Shown here one piece after another: positions 54,143 to 62,259 of a DNA stretch of 64,000 nucleotides. The stretch is taken from NCBI RefSeq assembly GCF_916700565.1, contig NZ_CAKAKO010000006.1:186001-250000 (forward strand). Direction: 5' to 3'. Below the pieces are notes generated by a model, which searched no databases, had not been told where the DNA came from, and saw only the letters and a program-made list of their open reading frames with translations. Position numbers and translations under genes: made by a program. Positions within the stretch are counted from its first letter, which is position 1. Each line of letters opens with the position of its first letter. This DNA is from Xenophilus sp. Marseille-Q4582. Lineage in GTDB: Bacteria > Pseudomonadota > Gammaproteobacteria > Burkholderiales > Burkholderiaceae_C.

Positions 54143-55135
54143 TCAACGGCTGCCGGCCACCGGGTACACACCTTGCGGGCGCCACAGCAGGATGGCCACC
54201 ATCAGCGCGATGTTGGAGAACAGCGCCACCTTGGGCGCGATGAAGCCGGTGTAATTGGCCATCAGGCCCACCAGCAGCGCGCCGATCAGCGCGCCCGTGG
54301 TCGAGCCCAGGCCGCCGATGATGATGACGATGAAGATCAGCACGTTGACCTGCGCGCCCATCTGCGGGATCACGCTTTGCTGGTACAGGCCCCACATCAC
54401 GCCGCCCAGGCCCGCCAGCGCACTGCCCACGACGAAGATGCCCACGAAGAGCACGCGGATGCGGTAGCCCAGCGACTCGACCATCTCGCGGTCCTGCACG
54501 CCGGCGCGGATCAAGAGGCCGATCTTGGTGCGCGCCAGCATGAAGGCCATCACGCCGAAGACCAGGCTGCCCACGACCACCGCCAGCACGCGGTACTTCT
54601 CCACCGCCGCGTCGCCCCACAGCCAGGAGCCGCGCAGCCCCTCGGGCAGCGGCAGCGGGATCTGCGCCGGCCCCCAGATCACCTTGATCAGCTCCTCGCC
54701 GATGATCATGCCGCCCATGGTGATGAGGATCTGCTTCAGATGCTGGCCGTACACCGGCCGCACGATGAAGCGCTCGAAGGCCAGCCCGACGGCGCTGGCC
54801 ACCAGCATGGCGACCACCATCGAGGGCACGATGGCCATCAGGTTGGTGAGGATGGATTGCGATTGCGTCCAGTCCCCCATGGCGCCCAGCACGCTGGTGG
54901 CCACGAAGGCGCCGAGCGCGATGAACAGGCCGTGGCCGAAGTTCAGCACGTCCATCAGGCCGAAGACCAAGGTCAGGCCCGAGGCGATGATGAACACGAT
55001 CATGCCCATCGCCAGGCCGGCCACGGTGAGCGTGAGCCAGGTGCTGGGCGAGCCCACCAGGGGCAGCGCCAGCAGCGCGAGCACCGGCACCAGGGCCAGC
55101 GGCTTCCAGTCCAGATCCGTCTTGAGGATATTCAT
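54143..55135 (-). CDS. livH: Branched-chain-type ABC transporter permease LivH
   Basis: The 330-residue permease starts at the ATG at 55135, overlapping the LivF stop as ATGA. Membrane helices are clear, with the conserved SGLTLVFGLMDVLNFGHGLFIALGAF and the coupling-loop text GLLIRAGVQDREMVESLGY. It forms the heterodimeric pore with LivM. Confidence 0.93.
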   Translation of the reverse strand: MNILKTDLDWKPLALVPVLALLALPLVGSPSTWLTLTVAGLAMGMIVFIIASGLTLVFGLMDVLNFGHGLFIALGAFVATSVLGAMGDWTQSQSILTNLMAIVPSMVVAMLVASAVGLAFERFIVRPVYGQHLKQILITMGGMIIGEELIKVIWGPAQIPLPLPEGLRGSWLWGDAAVEKYRVLAVVVGSLVFGVMAFMLARTKIGLLIRAGVQDREMVESLGYRIRVLFVGIFVVGSALAGLGGVMWGLYQQSVIPQMGAQVNVLIFIVIIIGGLGSTTGALIGALLVGLMANYTGFIAPKVALFSNIALMVAILLWRPQGVYPVAGSR

Positions 55136-55857
55136 AGTGCCAGCCCCAGCAGGCGCTGCTGCAGTTGTGCATCGGCCGAGAACTCGGCCATCGAACCCGC
55201 GTGCACGATGCGGCCGTTGTCCATCACGGCCACGGTGTCGCCCAGGCGTTGCGCGAAGTGGATGTTCTGCTCCACCAGCAGGATGGTGACGCCGCTGGCC
55301 TTGAGTTCCGCGAAAGCGTCGATCAGGTTGTTGATGATGGCCGGCGCCAGGCCCTTGCTGGGCTCGTCGATGATCAGCAGCTCGCGCGGCTCCACGATGG
55401 CGCGCGAGACCGCCAGCATCTGCTTCTGTCCGCCCGAGAGCTTGCCGGCCGGGTGGTTCCAGAACTTCTCCACCGCAGGGAAGAGCCGGAAGATCCATTT
55501 CAGCCGCGCCTCGTCCATGTCCTGCGCACGCTTGGCCGAACGCGCGGCCAGCAGCATGTTCTCCTTCACCGTCAGGTCGGCGAAGATGCCCATGGTCTCG
55601 GGCACGTAGGCGATGCCCAGGTCGGCAATCTGCGGCGTGCTGAACGCGGTGATGTCGCGGCCGGCAAAGCGGATGCGGCCCTGCGAGGCATGCCACAAAC
55701 CCATGATGGTGCGCAGCGTGGTGCTCTTGCCCGCGCCGTTGCGGCCCAGCAGCATGGTGAGCTGGCCCTTGGGCACCTGCAGGTCGACGCCATGCAGGAT
55801 GTGGTACGCGCCGATGTGCGTGTGCACGTCTTCCAGCTTTAGCAGCGCTTCGCTCAT
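55132..55857 (-). CDS. livF: ABC transporter ATPase LivF
   Basis: The 241-residue nucleotide-binding subunit has Walker A GRNGAGKST, the ABC signature LSGGQKQML, Walker B ELLIIDEPSKGLAP and the switch His in LLVEQNIHFA. Its start overlaps the LivG stop as ATGA. 'PSKGLAP' and 'YVPE' are typical of LivF rather than LivG. Confidence 0.95.
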   Translation of the reverse strand: MSEALLKLEDVHTHIGAYHILHGVDLQVPKGQLTMLLGRNGAGKSTTLRTIMGLWHASQGRIRFAGRDITAFSTPQIADLGIAYVPETMGIFADLTVKENMLLAARSAKRAQDMDEARLKWIFRLFPAVEKFWNHPAGKLSGGQKQMLAVSRAIVEPRELLIIDEPSKGLAPAIINNLIDAFAELKASGVTILLVEQNIHFAQRLGDTVAVMDNGRIVHAGSMAEFSADAQLQQRLLGLAL

Positions 55858-56618
55858 GCCGCCTCCTTCGTCACGCCCAGGTAGGCCTCTTGCACCACCG
55901 GCGAGGCGATCACTTCGGCCGGCTCGCCGTCGGCCACCAGCGTCCCGTTGTGCAAGACGATGATGCGGTCGGCCAGTTCGCGCACCACGTCCATCTTGTG
56001 CTCGACCAGCAGGATGGTTTTGGACTTGTCCTGCTTGAGTTGGCGGATCAAATCCAGGATCACCGGCGCCTCGGCCGCGTTCATGCCCGCCGTGGGTTCG
56101 TCGAACATGAAGACCTCGGGCTCCAGCGCCATCAGCAGCGCCACTTCCAGCTTGCGCTGGTCGCCATGCGGCAGGCTGGCCACCACGTCATGCTCACGCG
56201 ACTTGAGGTTCGTGGAGGCGAGCAGCGCATCGGCGCGCTCGGTCAGCGCGCGGTGGTCGCTCCAGATGCTCCACAGGTTCAGCCCGCGGCGGTGCGGCCC
56301 GGCATGCGCCGCCTGCACGGCCAGCCGCACGTTCTCCAGCACCGTGAGGTTGGGAAACAGGTTGGTGAGCTGGAAGGCGCGGCCCAGGCCCGCGCGCGTG
56401 CGTGCCGAGGCCGGCAGGCCCGACAGATCGCGCCCGTTCAGGCGCACCCGGCCGGCCGTGGCCTTGAGCTGCCCCGAGATCAGGTTGAAGTAGGTGGTCT
56501 TGCCCGCGCCGTTGGGGCCGACGATGGCCGTGAGCGTGCCGGGCTCGAAGCGGCAGCTCACGGCATTCACCGCGACATGCCCGCCGAAGCGGATGGTCAG
56601 ATCCTGGGTTTCAAGCAT
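55854..56618 (-). CDS. livG: ABC transporter ATPase LivG
   Basis: The 254-residue nucleotide-binding subunit starts at MLETQDLTIRFGGHVAVN (56618), with GGGACA upstream. Walker A is GPNGAGKTT, the loop after it FNLISGQLKATAGRVRLNG, and Walker B VFMFDEPTAGMNAAE. The usual LSGGQ signature is replaced by VASLPHGDQRKLEVALLMAL, as LivG proteins often have SYGxQR here. A gap of 169 bp with hairpins separates it from the binding-protein gene upstream. Confidence 0.94.
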   Translation of the reverse strand: MLETQDLTIRFGGHVAVNAVSCRFEPGTLTAIVGPNGAGKTTYFNLISGQLKATAGRVRLNGRDLSGLPASARTRAGLGRAFQLTNLFPNLTVLENVRLAVQAAHAGPHRRGLNLWSIWSDHRALTERADALLASTNLKSREHDVVASLPHGDQRKLEVALLMALEPEVFMFDEPTAGMNAAEAPVILDLIRQLKQDKSKTILLVEHKMDVVRELADRIIVLHNGTLVADGEPAEVIASPVVQEAYLGVTKEAA

Positions 56619-56677
56619 GGGTGTCCCGTGCCCGGTGCCGAAGGCGCCGGACAGGCATTGCAACGAGGTGTGGAAGA

Positions 56678-56754
56678 GGTGCCCTGCTCAGGGCACCCGT
56701 GGAACTGGCTCTGCCAGGCCACCGGGTGCGCCCCCTTCGCGCAGCAGAAGGGGG
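56678..56754 (-). terminator. Two hairpins between the binding-protein gene and livG
   Basis: GGTGCCCT - GCTC - AGGGCACC (56678-56697) and CCCCCTTC - 8 nt - GAAGGGGG (56731-56754) are perfect stems. No T-run follows. Such structures after a binding-protein gene usually cause partial termination or protect the upstream mRNA, giving more binding protein than permease. Confidence 0.5.
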
Positions 56755-56787
56755 AGCCGCGCAGCGGCCTGGGGGTTGCCTGCCGAT

Positions 56788-57975
56788 TTATCGCTTGTTC
56801 CTGATCGGCACGTCCATCTCGGAGGCCTTGATCTCGCGCACCAGCTCCGGCACGCCCCAGGCGAAGGCCGGGTCGTTCTTGATCCGGAAGTGGTACATGC
56901 TCTGCAGGGCCTGGTGGTCTTCCTTGCGGAAGGTCATGGTGCCCTTGGGCGTGTCGAAGCTCATGCCTTCCATGGCCGAGATGAGCTTGTTGGTGTTCGT
57001 GTCGCCGCCCGTCTTCTTGAGCGCCGTCACCGCGGCCATCGCGGCCGTGAAGCCGCCGGCCGTGAAGAAATCCGGCGGAGCCTTGAACTGCTTGTAGTGC
57101 GCGGCCACCATGGCCTCGTTCACCGGGTTCTTGGGGATGCCGAAGTAGTAGTAGGTGGCGCCTTCCATGCCCGGGAACTGCTTGTAGCTGGCCATGGCCG
57201 GCAGGATGTTGCCGCCGGTCGCCACCTCGATGTTGTAGCGCTTCAAGTCCAGGTCGGCGATCTTGAAGGGGTTGCCCGCGCCCGCCCACACGATCCAGAT
57301 GATCTTGCGGCCCGGCTGGTCCTTGAGCTTGTCGATCAGGCGCTGCGCCCCGGCCGTGAAGTCGGTGGTGTTCTGCGGCAGGTATTCCTCATGGACCACC
57401 TTGGCCTTCTTGATCGCGTCCTTGAAGGCCTTCACGCCATCGCGGCCGAAGGCATAGTCCTGCGCCAGCGTGGCGATGCTGGTGCCTTCCTTGTCCAGCG
57501 CGACGGCGTTGCTGATCGCGTCCTGGCTGGAATTGCGGCCGGTGCGGAAGATGTACTTGTTCCACTTGTCGCCCGTGATCGAGTCGGCCACCGCAGGCTC
57601 GACGATCAGGATCTTCTTGTACTCCTCGGCCACCGGCAGCATGGCCAGCGCCACGCCCGAGGAGCTGGGGCCGATGGCCAGCGCGGCCTTGTCGTCGGCA
57701 TAGGCGGCGGCGAGCTGCGACTTGCCCAGGTCGGGCTTGCCCTGGTCGTCCTTCTCGATGACGACGATCTTCTTGCCGTTGACCATCATGGTGCCGCCCG
57801 TGGCGTACTCCAGGCCCATCATGAGACCGACCTGCGTCTGCTTGCCGTAGGCCTCCAGCGGGCCGGTCTTGCTGTAGACGTGGGCGATGCGGATCTCGCT
57901 GGACTGGGCAGCGGCCGGCAAGGCTGCGGCCGAGGCCGCGACGGCAGCCAGCGCGATGAGATGGCGACGATGCAT
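56788..57975 (-). CDS. Periplasmic substrate-binding protein of a branched-chain-type ABC transporter
   Basis: The 395-residue protein starts at the ATG at 57975, with AGGAGA ahead. A signal peptide ends in …ALPAAAQ. The mature part is a two-lobed periplasmic binding protein of the Leu/Ile/Val class (EIRIAHVYSKTGPLEAYGKQTQVGLMMGLEY, AIGPSSSGVALAML, FRTGRNSSQDA). The fold is that of amide/aromatic-acid receptors as well as LivK; the ligand cannot be read from sequence. It heads the operon and lies 33 bp from a sigma-54 promoter, with the activator gene just upstream. Confidence 0.92.
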   Translation of the reverse strand: MHRRHLIALAAVAASAAALPAAAQSSEIRIAHVYSKTGPLEAYGKQTQVGLMMGLEYATGGTMMVNGKKIVVIEKDDQGKPDLGKSQLAAAYADDKAALAIGPSSSGVALAMLPVAEEYKKILIVEPAVADSITGDKWNKYIFRTGRNSSQDAISNAVALDKEGTSIATLAQDYAFGRDGVKAFKDAIKKAKVVHEEYLPQNTTDFTAGAQRLIDKLKDQPGRKIIWIVWAGAGNPFKIADLDLKRYNIEVATGGNILPAMASYKQFPGMEGATYYYFGIPKNPVNEAMVAAHYKQFKAPPDFFTAGGFTAAMAAVTALKKTGGDTNTNKLISAMEGMSFDTPKGTMTFRKEDHQALQSMYHFRIKNDPAFAWGVPELVREIKASEMDVPIRNKR

Positions 57976-58007
57976 GGGAAGTCTCCTGTTCAAGTGTGAC
58001 CACTTAT

Positions 58008-58023
58008 TGCACAGGCCGTGCCA
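58008..58023 (-). promoter_or_regulatory. Sigma-54 (-24/-12) promoter of the ABC transporter operon
   Basis: On the minus strand TGGCAC - GGCCT - GTGCA matches the RpoN consensus (TGGCAC-N5-TTGCA) at all but one position. It is 33 bp upstream of the binding-protein start. The 84 bp between it and the activator stop include a short dyad CAATTCAATTG (about 58090-58100) that could be an activator site. The adjacent gene encodes a GAFTGA-bearing sigma-54 activator, which supports the call. Confidence 0.85.
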
Positions 58024-58123
58024 GGACCTCTTCTCTTTTAATTCAATGACTTGGCACCCCGCCCTGTTCCGATTGTCAAATTTTCAGCCAATTGAATTGC
58101 TTGATTTTCAGACATTTGCCCAA

Positions 58124-59689
58124 TCAGCGAACAGGGTTTTCCAGGCGTTCATAGAGCGTCGCGCGCGAGATGCCCAGCAGCCGCGAGGCCTGCAGCTTGT
58201 TGCCGCCCGTGTGGGCCAGGGCCTGCGCGATGGCGCGCTGCTCCAGCGCCGCCACCTGCTGCGCCAGTGGCCGCAGGTCCGGCGCGGGGGCGTCGCCCGC
58301 GCCTTCGGGCCGCGGCGCCGCCGCGGGCGCCAGCACGTCCACGCCTGATTCGCGCAGCAGCGCGGCCAGTTGCGGCGCGTCCACACGCAGCGAATCGGCG
58401 CGCATCGCCACCTGCTCCAGCACGTTGCGCAGCTCGCGGATGTTGCCGCGCCAGTGCTGGCCGGCCAGCAGCGCCAGTGCTTCGGGCGTGAACTCGGGCG
58501 GCGCGTCGCCGGTGCGCTGCGCCACGTCGTCGCCCAGCGCCTCGACCAGCGCCGGAATGTCGCCCTGCCGCGCGCGCAGCGGCGGCACGCGGATGGGCAG
58601 CACGTTCAGGCGGTAATACAGGTCTTCGCGAAAGCGGCCCTGGCGCACCAGCTCCGGCAGGTCGCGCGAGGTGGCGGCGATCACCCGCGCATCGAAACGC
58701 ACCAGCTGGTTCGAGCCCAGGGGCTCGATCTCGCCTTCCTGCAGCGCGCGCAGCAGTTTGGCCTGCAGCGTGACCGGCATGTCGCCGATCTCGTCCAGGA
58801 ACAGCGTGCCGCCGTCGGCGAACTTGAATTTGCCTTCGCGCCCGCGCCGGTCGGCCCCCGTGAAGGCGCCGGGCGCGAAACCGAAGAACTCGGCTTCCAG
58901 CAGGGTGTCAGGCACGGCCGCGATGTTCACGCTGACGAAAGGCCCGGCCGCGCGGGGCGACGCGCCATGGATCGCATGGGCCAGCAGTTCCTTGCCCGTG
59001 CCGGTCTCCCCCAACAGGAGCACCGGGCTGCTCGACTGCGCCGCACGCCGCGCCTGGCGCTTGACCTCCACCGCCGCCGCGCTCACCCCGATGAAGCTGG
59101 CAAAGCTGTGCTTGGCCTGGCGCGTCGGCTCGCCCGCGCGCGTCGCGCGCCCCCGCTGGCTGGCCAGCTCGCGCCGCGCCTCGTCCAGGTCGCGCTGCAG
59201 CAGCGCGAACTTGGCCATCAGCGGCTGCAGGGCGGTCTGCGCATGGTCGAAGAGCACGATGCCGATGGCGCCGATCACGCGGCCGTTGCCGTCGGCGGCC
59301 TCCTCGCGCAGCGGCAGGCGGCTCACGGCGAAGGTGCCGGCCTTGTTGGTCAGCAGGTCCACCAGCACCGGCTCGCCGGTCTCCAGCACGCGGCGCATCT
59401 GCGTGTTGGGAATCACGTCCTCCACCATGTGACCCACAAACTGGTCCACGCGCTCGAAACCCAGCGCGGGCAGGAAGCGCCGATAGCCCTCGTTGATCCA
59501 CACGATGCGGCCCGTGTGGTCGATCAGGAACATGCCCTGGCTGATGCTGGAGAACAGCTGGAACATGGAGCGCGCCGCGAGCGCGAGGATGCCCTGCGCC
59601 TCGAGCGGCAGGCGTGCGCCGTCCGGCGGCAGCGTGAAGGCGGGCGCCAGCGGGGCGGCGGTGGCGGGTGCGTCTGAAGCATCTGGCAT
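58124..59689 (-). CDS. NtrC-family sigma-54-dependent activator with PAS domain
   Basis: The 521-residue regulator starts at the ATG at 59689. The open frame continues upstream but into the divergent promoter. A PAS domain lies at about residues 40-150 (QGMFLIDHTGRIVWINEGYRRFLPALGFE). The AAA+ domain has Walker A GETGTGKE (227-234), the sigma-54 loop GAFTGA (274-279), Walker B GGTLFLDEIGDM and the Arg finger region. A Fis-type HTH (NKLQASRLLGISRATLYERL) closes it. PAS suggests sensing of a small molecule, as in regulators of aromatic or acid catabolism. It very probably drives the transporter operon 100 bp downstream. Confidence 0.94.
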   Translation of the reverse strand: MPDASDAPATAAPLAPAFTLPPDGARLPLEAQGILALAARSMFQLFSSISQGMFLIDHTGRIVWINEGYRRFLPALGFERVDQFVGHMVEDVIPNTQMRRVLETGEPVLVDLLTNKAGTFAVSRLPLREEAADGNGRVIGAIGIVLFDHAQTALQPLMAKFALLQRDLDEARRELASQRGRATRAGEPTRQAKHSFASFIGVSAAAVEVKRQARRAAQSSSPVLLLGETGTGKELLAHAIHGASPRAAGPFVSVNIAAVPDTLLEAEFFGFAPGAFTGADRRGREGKFKFADGGTLFLDEIGDMPVTLQAKLLRALQEGEIEPLGSNQLVRFDARVIAATSRDLPELVRQGRFREDLYYRLNVLPIRVPPLRARQGDIPALVEALGDDVAQRTGDAPPEFTPEALALLAGQHWRGNIRELRNVLEQVAMRADSLRVDAPQLAALLRESGVDVLAPAAAPRPEGAGDAPAPDLRPLAQQVAALEQRAIAQALAHTGGNKLQASRLLGISRATLYERLENPVR

Positions 59690-59777
59690 GGCGGAATCGT
59701 AGTGCGCCGCGCCGCCTCCCGATCCCGTCCACGCCGTGCCCTGCCGCGCCCGGCCGCATGTCCGTCCGCCTAGATCA

Positions 59778-59791
59778 ATCAAACGTTTGAT
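59778..59791 (+). promoter_or_regulatory. TetR operator palindrome upstream of the efflux operon
   Basis: ATCAAACGTTTGAT is a perfect 14-bp palindrome 23 bp ahead of the TetR start codon, in the 125-bp region shared with the divergent activator gene. Its place and symmetry fit an autoregulatory site of the TetR regulator. Confidence 0.75.
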
Positions 59792-59814
59792 CTTGTGTTT
59801 CAATACGCGCCCAG

Positions 59815-60629
59815 ATGCCGACCACCCCCACGCCTTCCCGCCCCGCGACCGGACTGCGCGCACGACGCACGCCGGCCGCCCCTGCCGTGTCTTCCCGGCC
59901 GCGCCCCCCGGGGGCCCGCGGCCGCAGCGCGAATGCCGCCACCGCCCTGCCCCGCGTCGCCCGCCGTGCCGCGCGCAGCGACGGGCAGGAGGCGCGCCAG
60001 CACCTGCTGCTCGCCGCCCTCGCCCTCTTTGCCGAGAAAGGCTTCGCCAAGACCTCCACGCGCGAGATCGCGCAGGCAGCGGGCGCGAACATCGCGGCCA
60101 TCAGCTACTACTTCGGCGACAAGGCCGGCCTGTATGCCGCCTGCTTTGCCGAGCCGCTGCGCAGCGACGCCGGCGAGCTGCAGGCGCTGGGCGATGCGGC
60201 GGACCTGCCCGCGCACGAGGCGCTGCGCCGCTTCCTCACCGGCTACGTGGAGCCGCTCAAGCAGGGCGAGATCATGCGCCAGTGCACGCGCCTGCATTTG
60301 CGGGAGATGCTGGAGCCGACCAGTCAGTGGGCCCGCGAGGTCGAGCGCGACATCCAGGGCCCGCACCGGGTGCTGGTGAAGATCCTGAGCCGGCACCTGG
60401 GCGTGAAGCCCGACGACGATGTGCACCGGCTCGCCTTCGCCATCACCGGCCTGGCGATGCAACTGTTCGTCATCCACGATTTCGTCGGCCTGCTGCGGCC
60501 CTCGCTGATGCGCGACGCTGCGGGCATCGATCGCTGGGCCGCGCAGCTGGTGCAGTACGCCCATGCGCTGCTGGACGACGAAGTCCGGCGGCGCGCGGCG
60601 ACGGCGGCGCCCGCGCTTCTTCGCCATGA
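59815..60629 (+). CDS. TetR-family regulator (CecR-like); end of gene unclear
   Basis: The TetR repressor has an Arg/Ala-rich N-terminal extension of about 60 residues and then the HTH LLLAALALFAEKGFAKTSTREIAQAAGANIAAISYYFGDKAGLY. The C-terminal part (LRRFLTGYVEPL…TSQWAREVERDIQGPHRVLVKILSRHL) resembles CecR-type regulators (DUF1956). In its own frame there is no stop codon until 63537, through two further genes. A stop TGA in the ATGA overlap at the OMF start (60627-60629) would end it naturally if one base were gained or two lost in the GC-rich run near 60590-60605. So a sequence error or a true frameshift is likely. I place the end at 60629 on that basis. Confidence 0.7.
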
Positions 60630-62227
60630 ACCGTGTTGCTGCTTCATCGTCATCGCCGCTGCGCCACCGCGCGCGCGCGGCCCTGCCCACCCTGGCGCTG
60701 ATCCTGGCCGGCTGCGGCCTCACGCGGCCGCCCGCACAGGTGCAGGCGCCCGTGCCGCCCGCCTGGCAGGCCGCCCTGCCCGAGGCCGCTGCCACCTTGC
60801 CCCATGCGGGCTCGCGCGCCGAGCTGGCGCAGTGGTGGCGGGGCGCGGGGGATCCGCTGCTGGCCGAGCTGATCGAGGCCGCACAGGCGGCCAGCCCCAG
60901 CCTGGCCAGCGCGGCGGCGCGCATTGCCGAAGCGCGCGCGGCGCGCGTGCAGGCGGGCGCGGCCCTGCTGCCCACGCTGGACGGCTCGCTGAGCGCCAGC
61001 CGCGGCAACAGCCTCGGCGCGAGCGGCGGCGGGCTGGGCACGGGCACCGGCGCCGCAGCGGGCACCGGCGGCACGGCCGCGGGCGGCGCCGGCACCGCGC
61101 TGCCCGCCCTCACCACCTTGCAGGCCGGCCTGCAGGCAGGCTGGGAGATCGACCTCTTCGGCGGCCTGCGCGCGAACCGCGATGCCGCCGCCGCGCGCCT
61201 CGACGCCAGCCAGGCGCAATGGCACGAGGCCCGCGTGTCGGTGGCGGCCGAAACCGCCAACGCCTATTTCGCCGAGCGCGCCTGCACGCGCCAGCTGGCG
61301 GTGGCCGAATCCGACACCGCTTCGCGCCGCGAAAGCGCGCGCCTCACGCAGCTCTCGGCCGATGCGGGCTTCACCGCGCCGGCCGACGCGGCACTGGCGC
61401 GCGCCGGCGCCGCCGACGCGGCCGCGCGGCTCACGCAGCAGCGCACCCAGTGCGCGCTGCTGCGCCAGAGCCTGGTCGCGCTGACCGGCATGGACGCCGG
61501 CACGCTGGGCACGCGCCTGGCCGCCGCGCCGGTGCAGCTCGCGCTGCCGGCGCTGCACCCGGTGGACAGCGTGCCCGCACGCGTGCTGGCCCAGCGCCCC
61601 GACGTGTTCGCGGCCGAACAGGCCGTGGCCGCGGCCAGCGGCGAGGTGGGCGCGGCCCAGGCCCAGCGCTACCCGCGCCTGACGCTGAGCGGCAACATCG
61701 GCCGGCTGCAGCTGCGCAGCGGCGACTTCCGCCAGACGCTGGACACCTGGAGCGTGGGCCCCGTCTCGCTCACCGTGCCGATCTTCGACGGCGGCACGCG
61801 CCGCGCCAATGCCGAGGCCGCACAGGCGCGCTACGAAGAAGCCGCGAGCCAGTACCGCGCCAAGGTGCGCCAGGCCGTGCGCGAGGTGGAGGAGGCCCTG
61901 CTCAAGCTGCAGGACACCGACGCCCGCGCCGGCGATGCCGACACCGCCGTGGCCGGCTACGACGCCGCCTTGCGCGCCGCCCAGTCGCGCTACGACAGCG
62001 GACTGGCCAGCCAGTTCGAGCTCGAAGATGCGCGCCGCACGCTCTTTGCCGCGCAGACGGCGCGCGTGGCGCTGCAGCGCGAGCGCGCCGAAGCCTGGGT
62101 GCTGCTGTACCGCGCCCTGGGCGGCGGCTGGCAGCGCGCGGACGGCCAGGCCCTGGCCGCTGCCGCGGCCCCCTCCCCTGCATCCCTCACGCCCTCCAAC
62201 CCGCCAGCCCCGGCCGCCCGTCCCTGA
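60626..62227 (+). CDS. NodT-type outer-membrane factor lipoprotein
   Basis: The 533-residue channel has a lipobox LILAGCGL (Cys at about residue 31) and two OMF repeats of coiled-coil helices (about 80-290 and 315-505). Typical strands are AGWEIDLFGGLRANRDAAAARL and SVGPVSLTVPIFDGGTRRANAEAAQARY. It carries a Gly/Ala/Thr-rich insert (about 125-165) after TLDGSLSASRGNSLG. It is the duct for the adaptor and RND pump downstream. The start codon ATG is part of the ATGA overlap with the TetR gene as discussed there. Confidence 0.93.
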   Translation: MNRVAASSSSPLRHRARAALPTLALILAGCGLTRPPAQVQAPVPPAWQAALPEAAATLPHAGSRAELAQWWRGAGDPLLAELIEAAQAASPSLASAAARIAEARAARVQAGAALLPTLDGSLSASRGNSLGASGGGLGTGTGAAAGTGGTAAGGAGTALPALTTLQAGLQAGWEIDLFGGLRANRDAAAARLDASQAQWHEARVSVAAETANAYFAERACTRQLAVAESDTASRRESARLTQLSADAGFTAPADAALARAGAADAAARLTQQRTQCALLRQSLVALTGMDAGTLGTRLAAAPVQLALPALHPVDSVPARVLAQRPDVFAAEQAVAAASGEVGAAQAQRYPRLTLSGNIGRLQLRSGDFRQTLDTWSVGPVSLTVPIFDGGTRRANAEAAQARYEEAASQYRAKVRQAVREVEEALLKLQDTDARAGDADTAVAGYDAALRAAQSRYDSGLASQFELEDARRTLFAAQTARVALQRERAEAWVLLYRALGGGWQRADGQALAAAAAPSPASLTPSNPPAPAARP

Positions 62228-62259
62228 GCGCCCGCCAGCGACTTTCTTCCACACGCACC

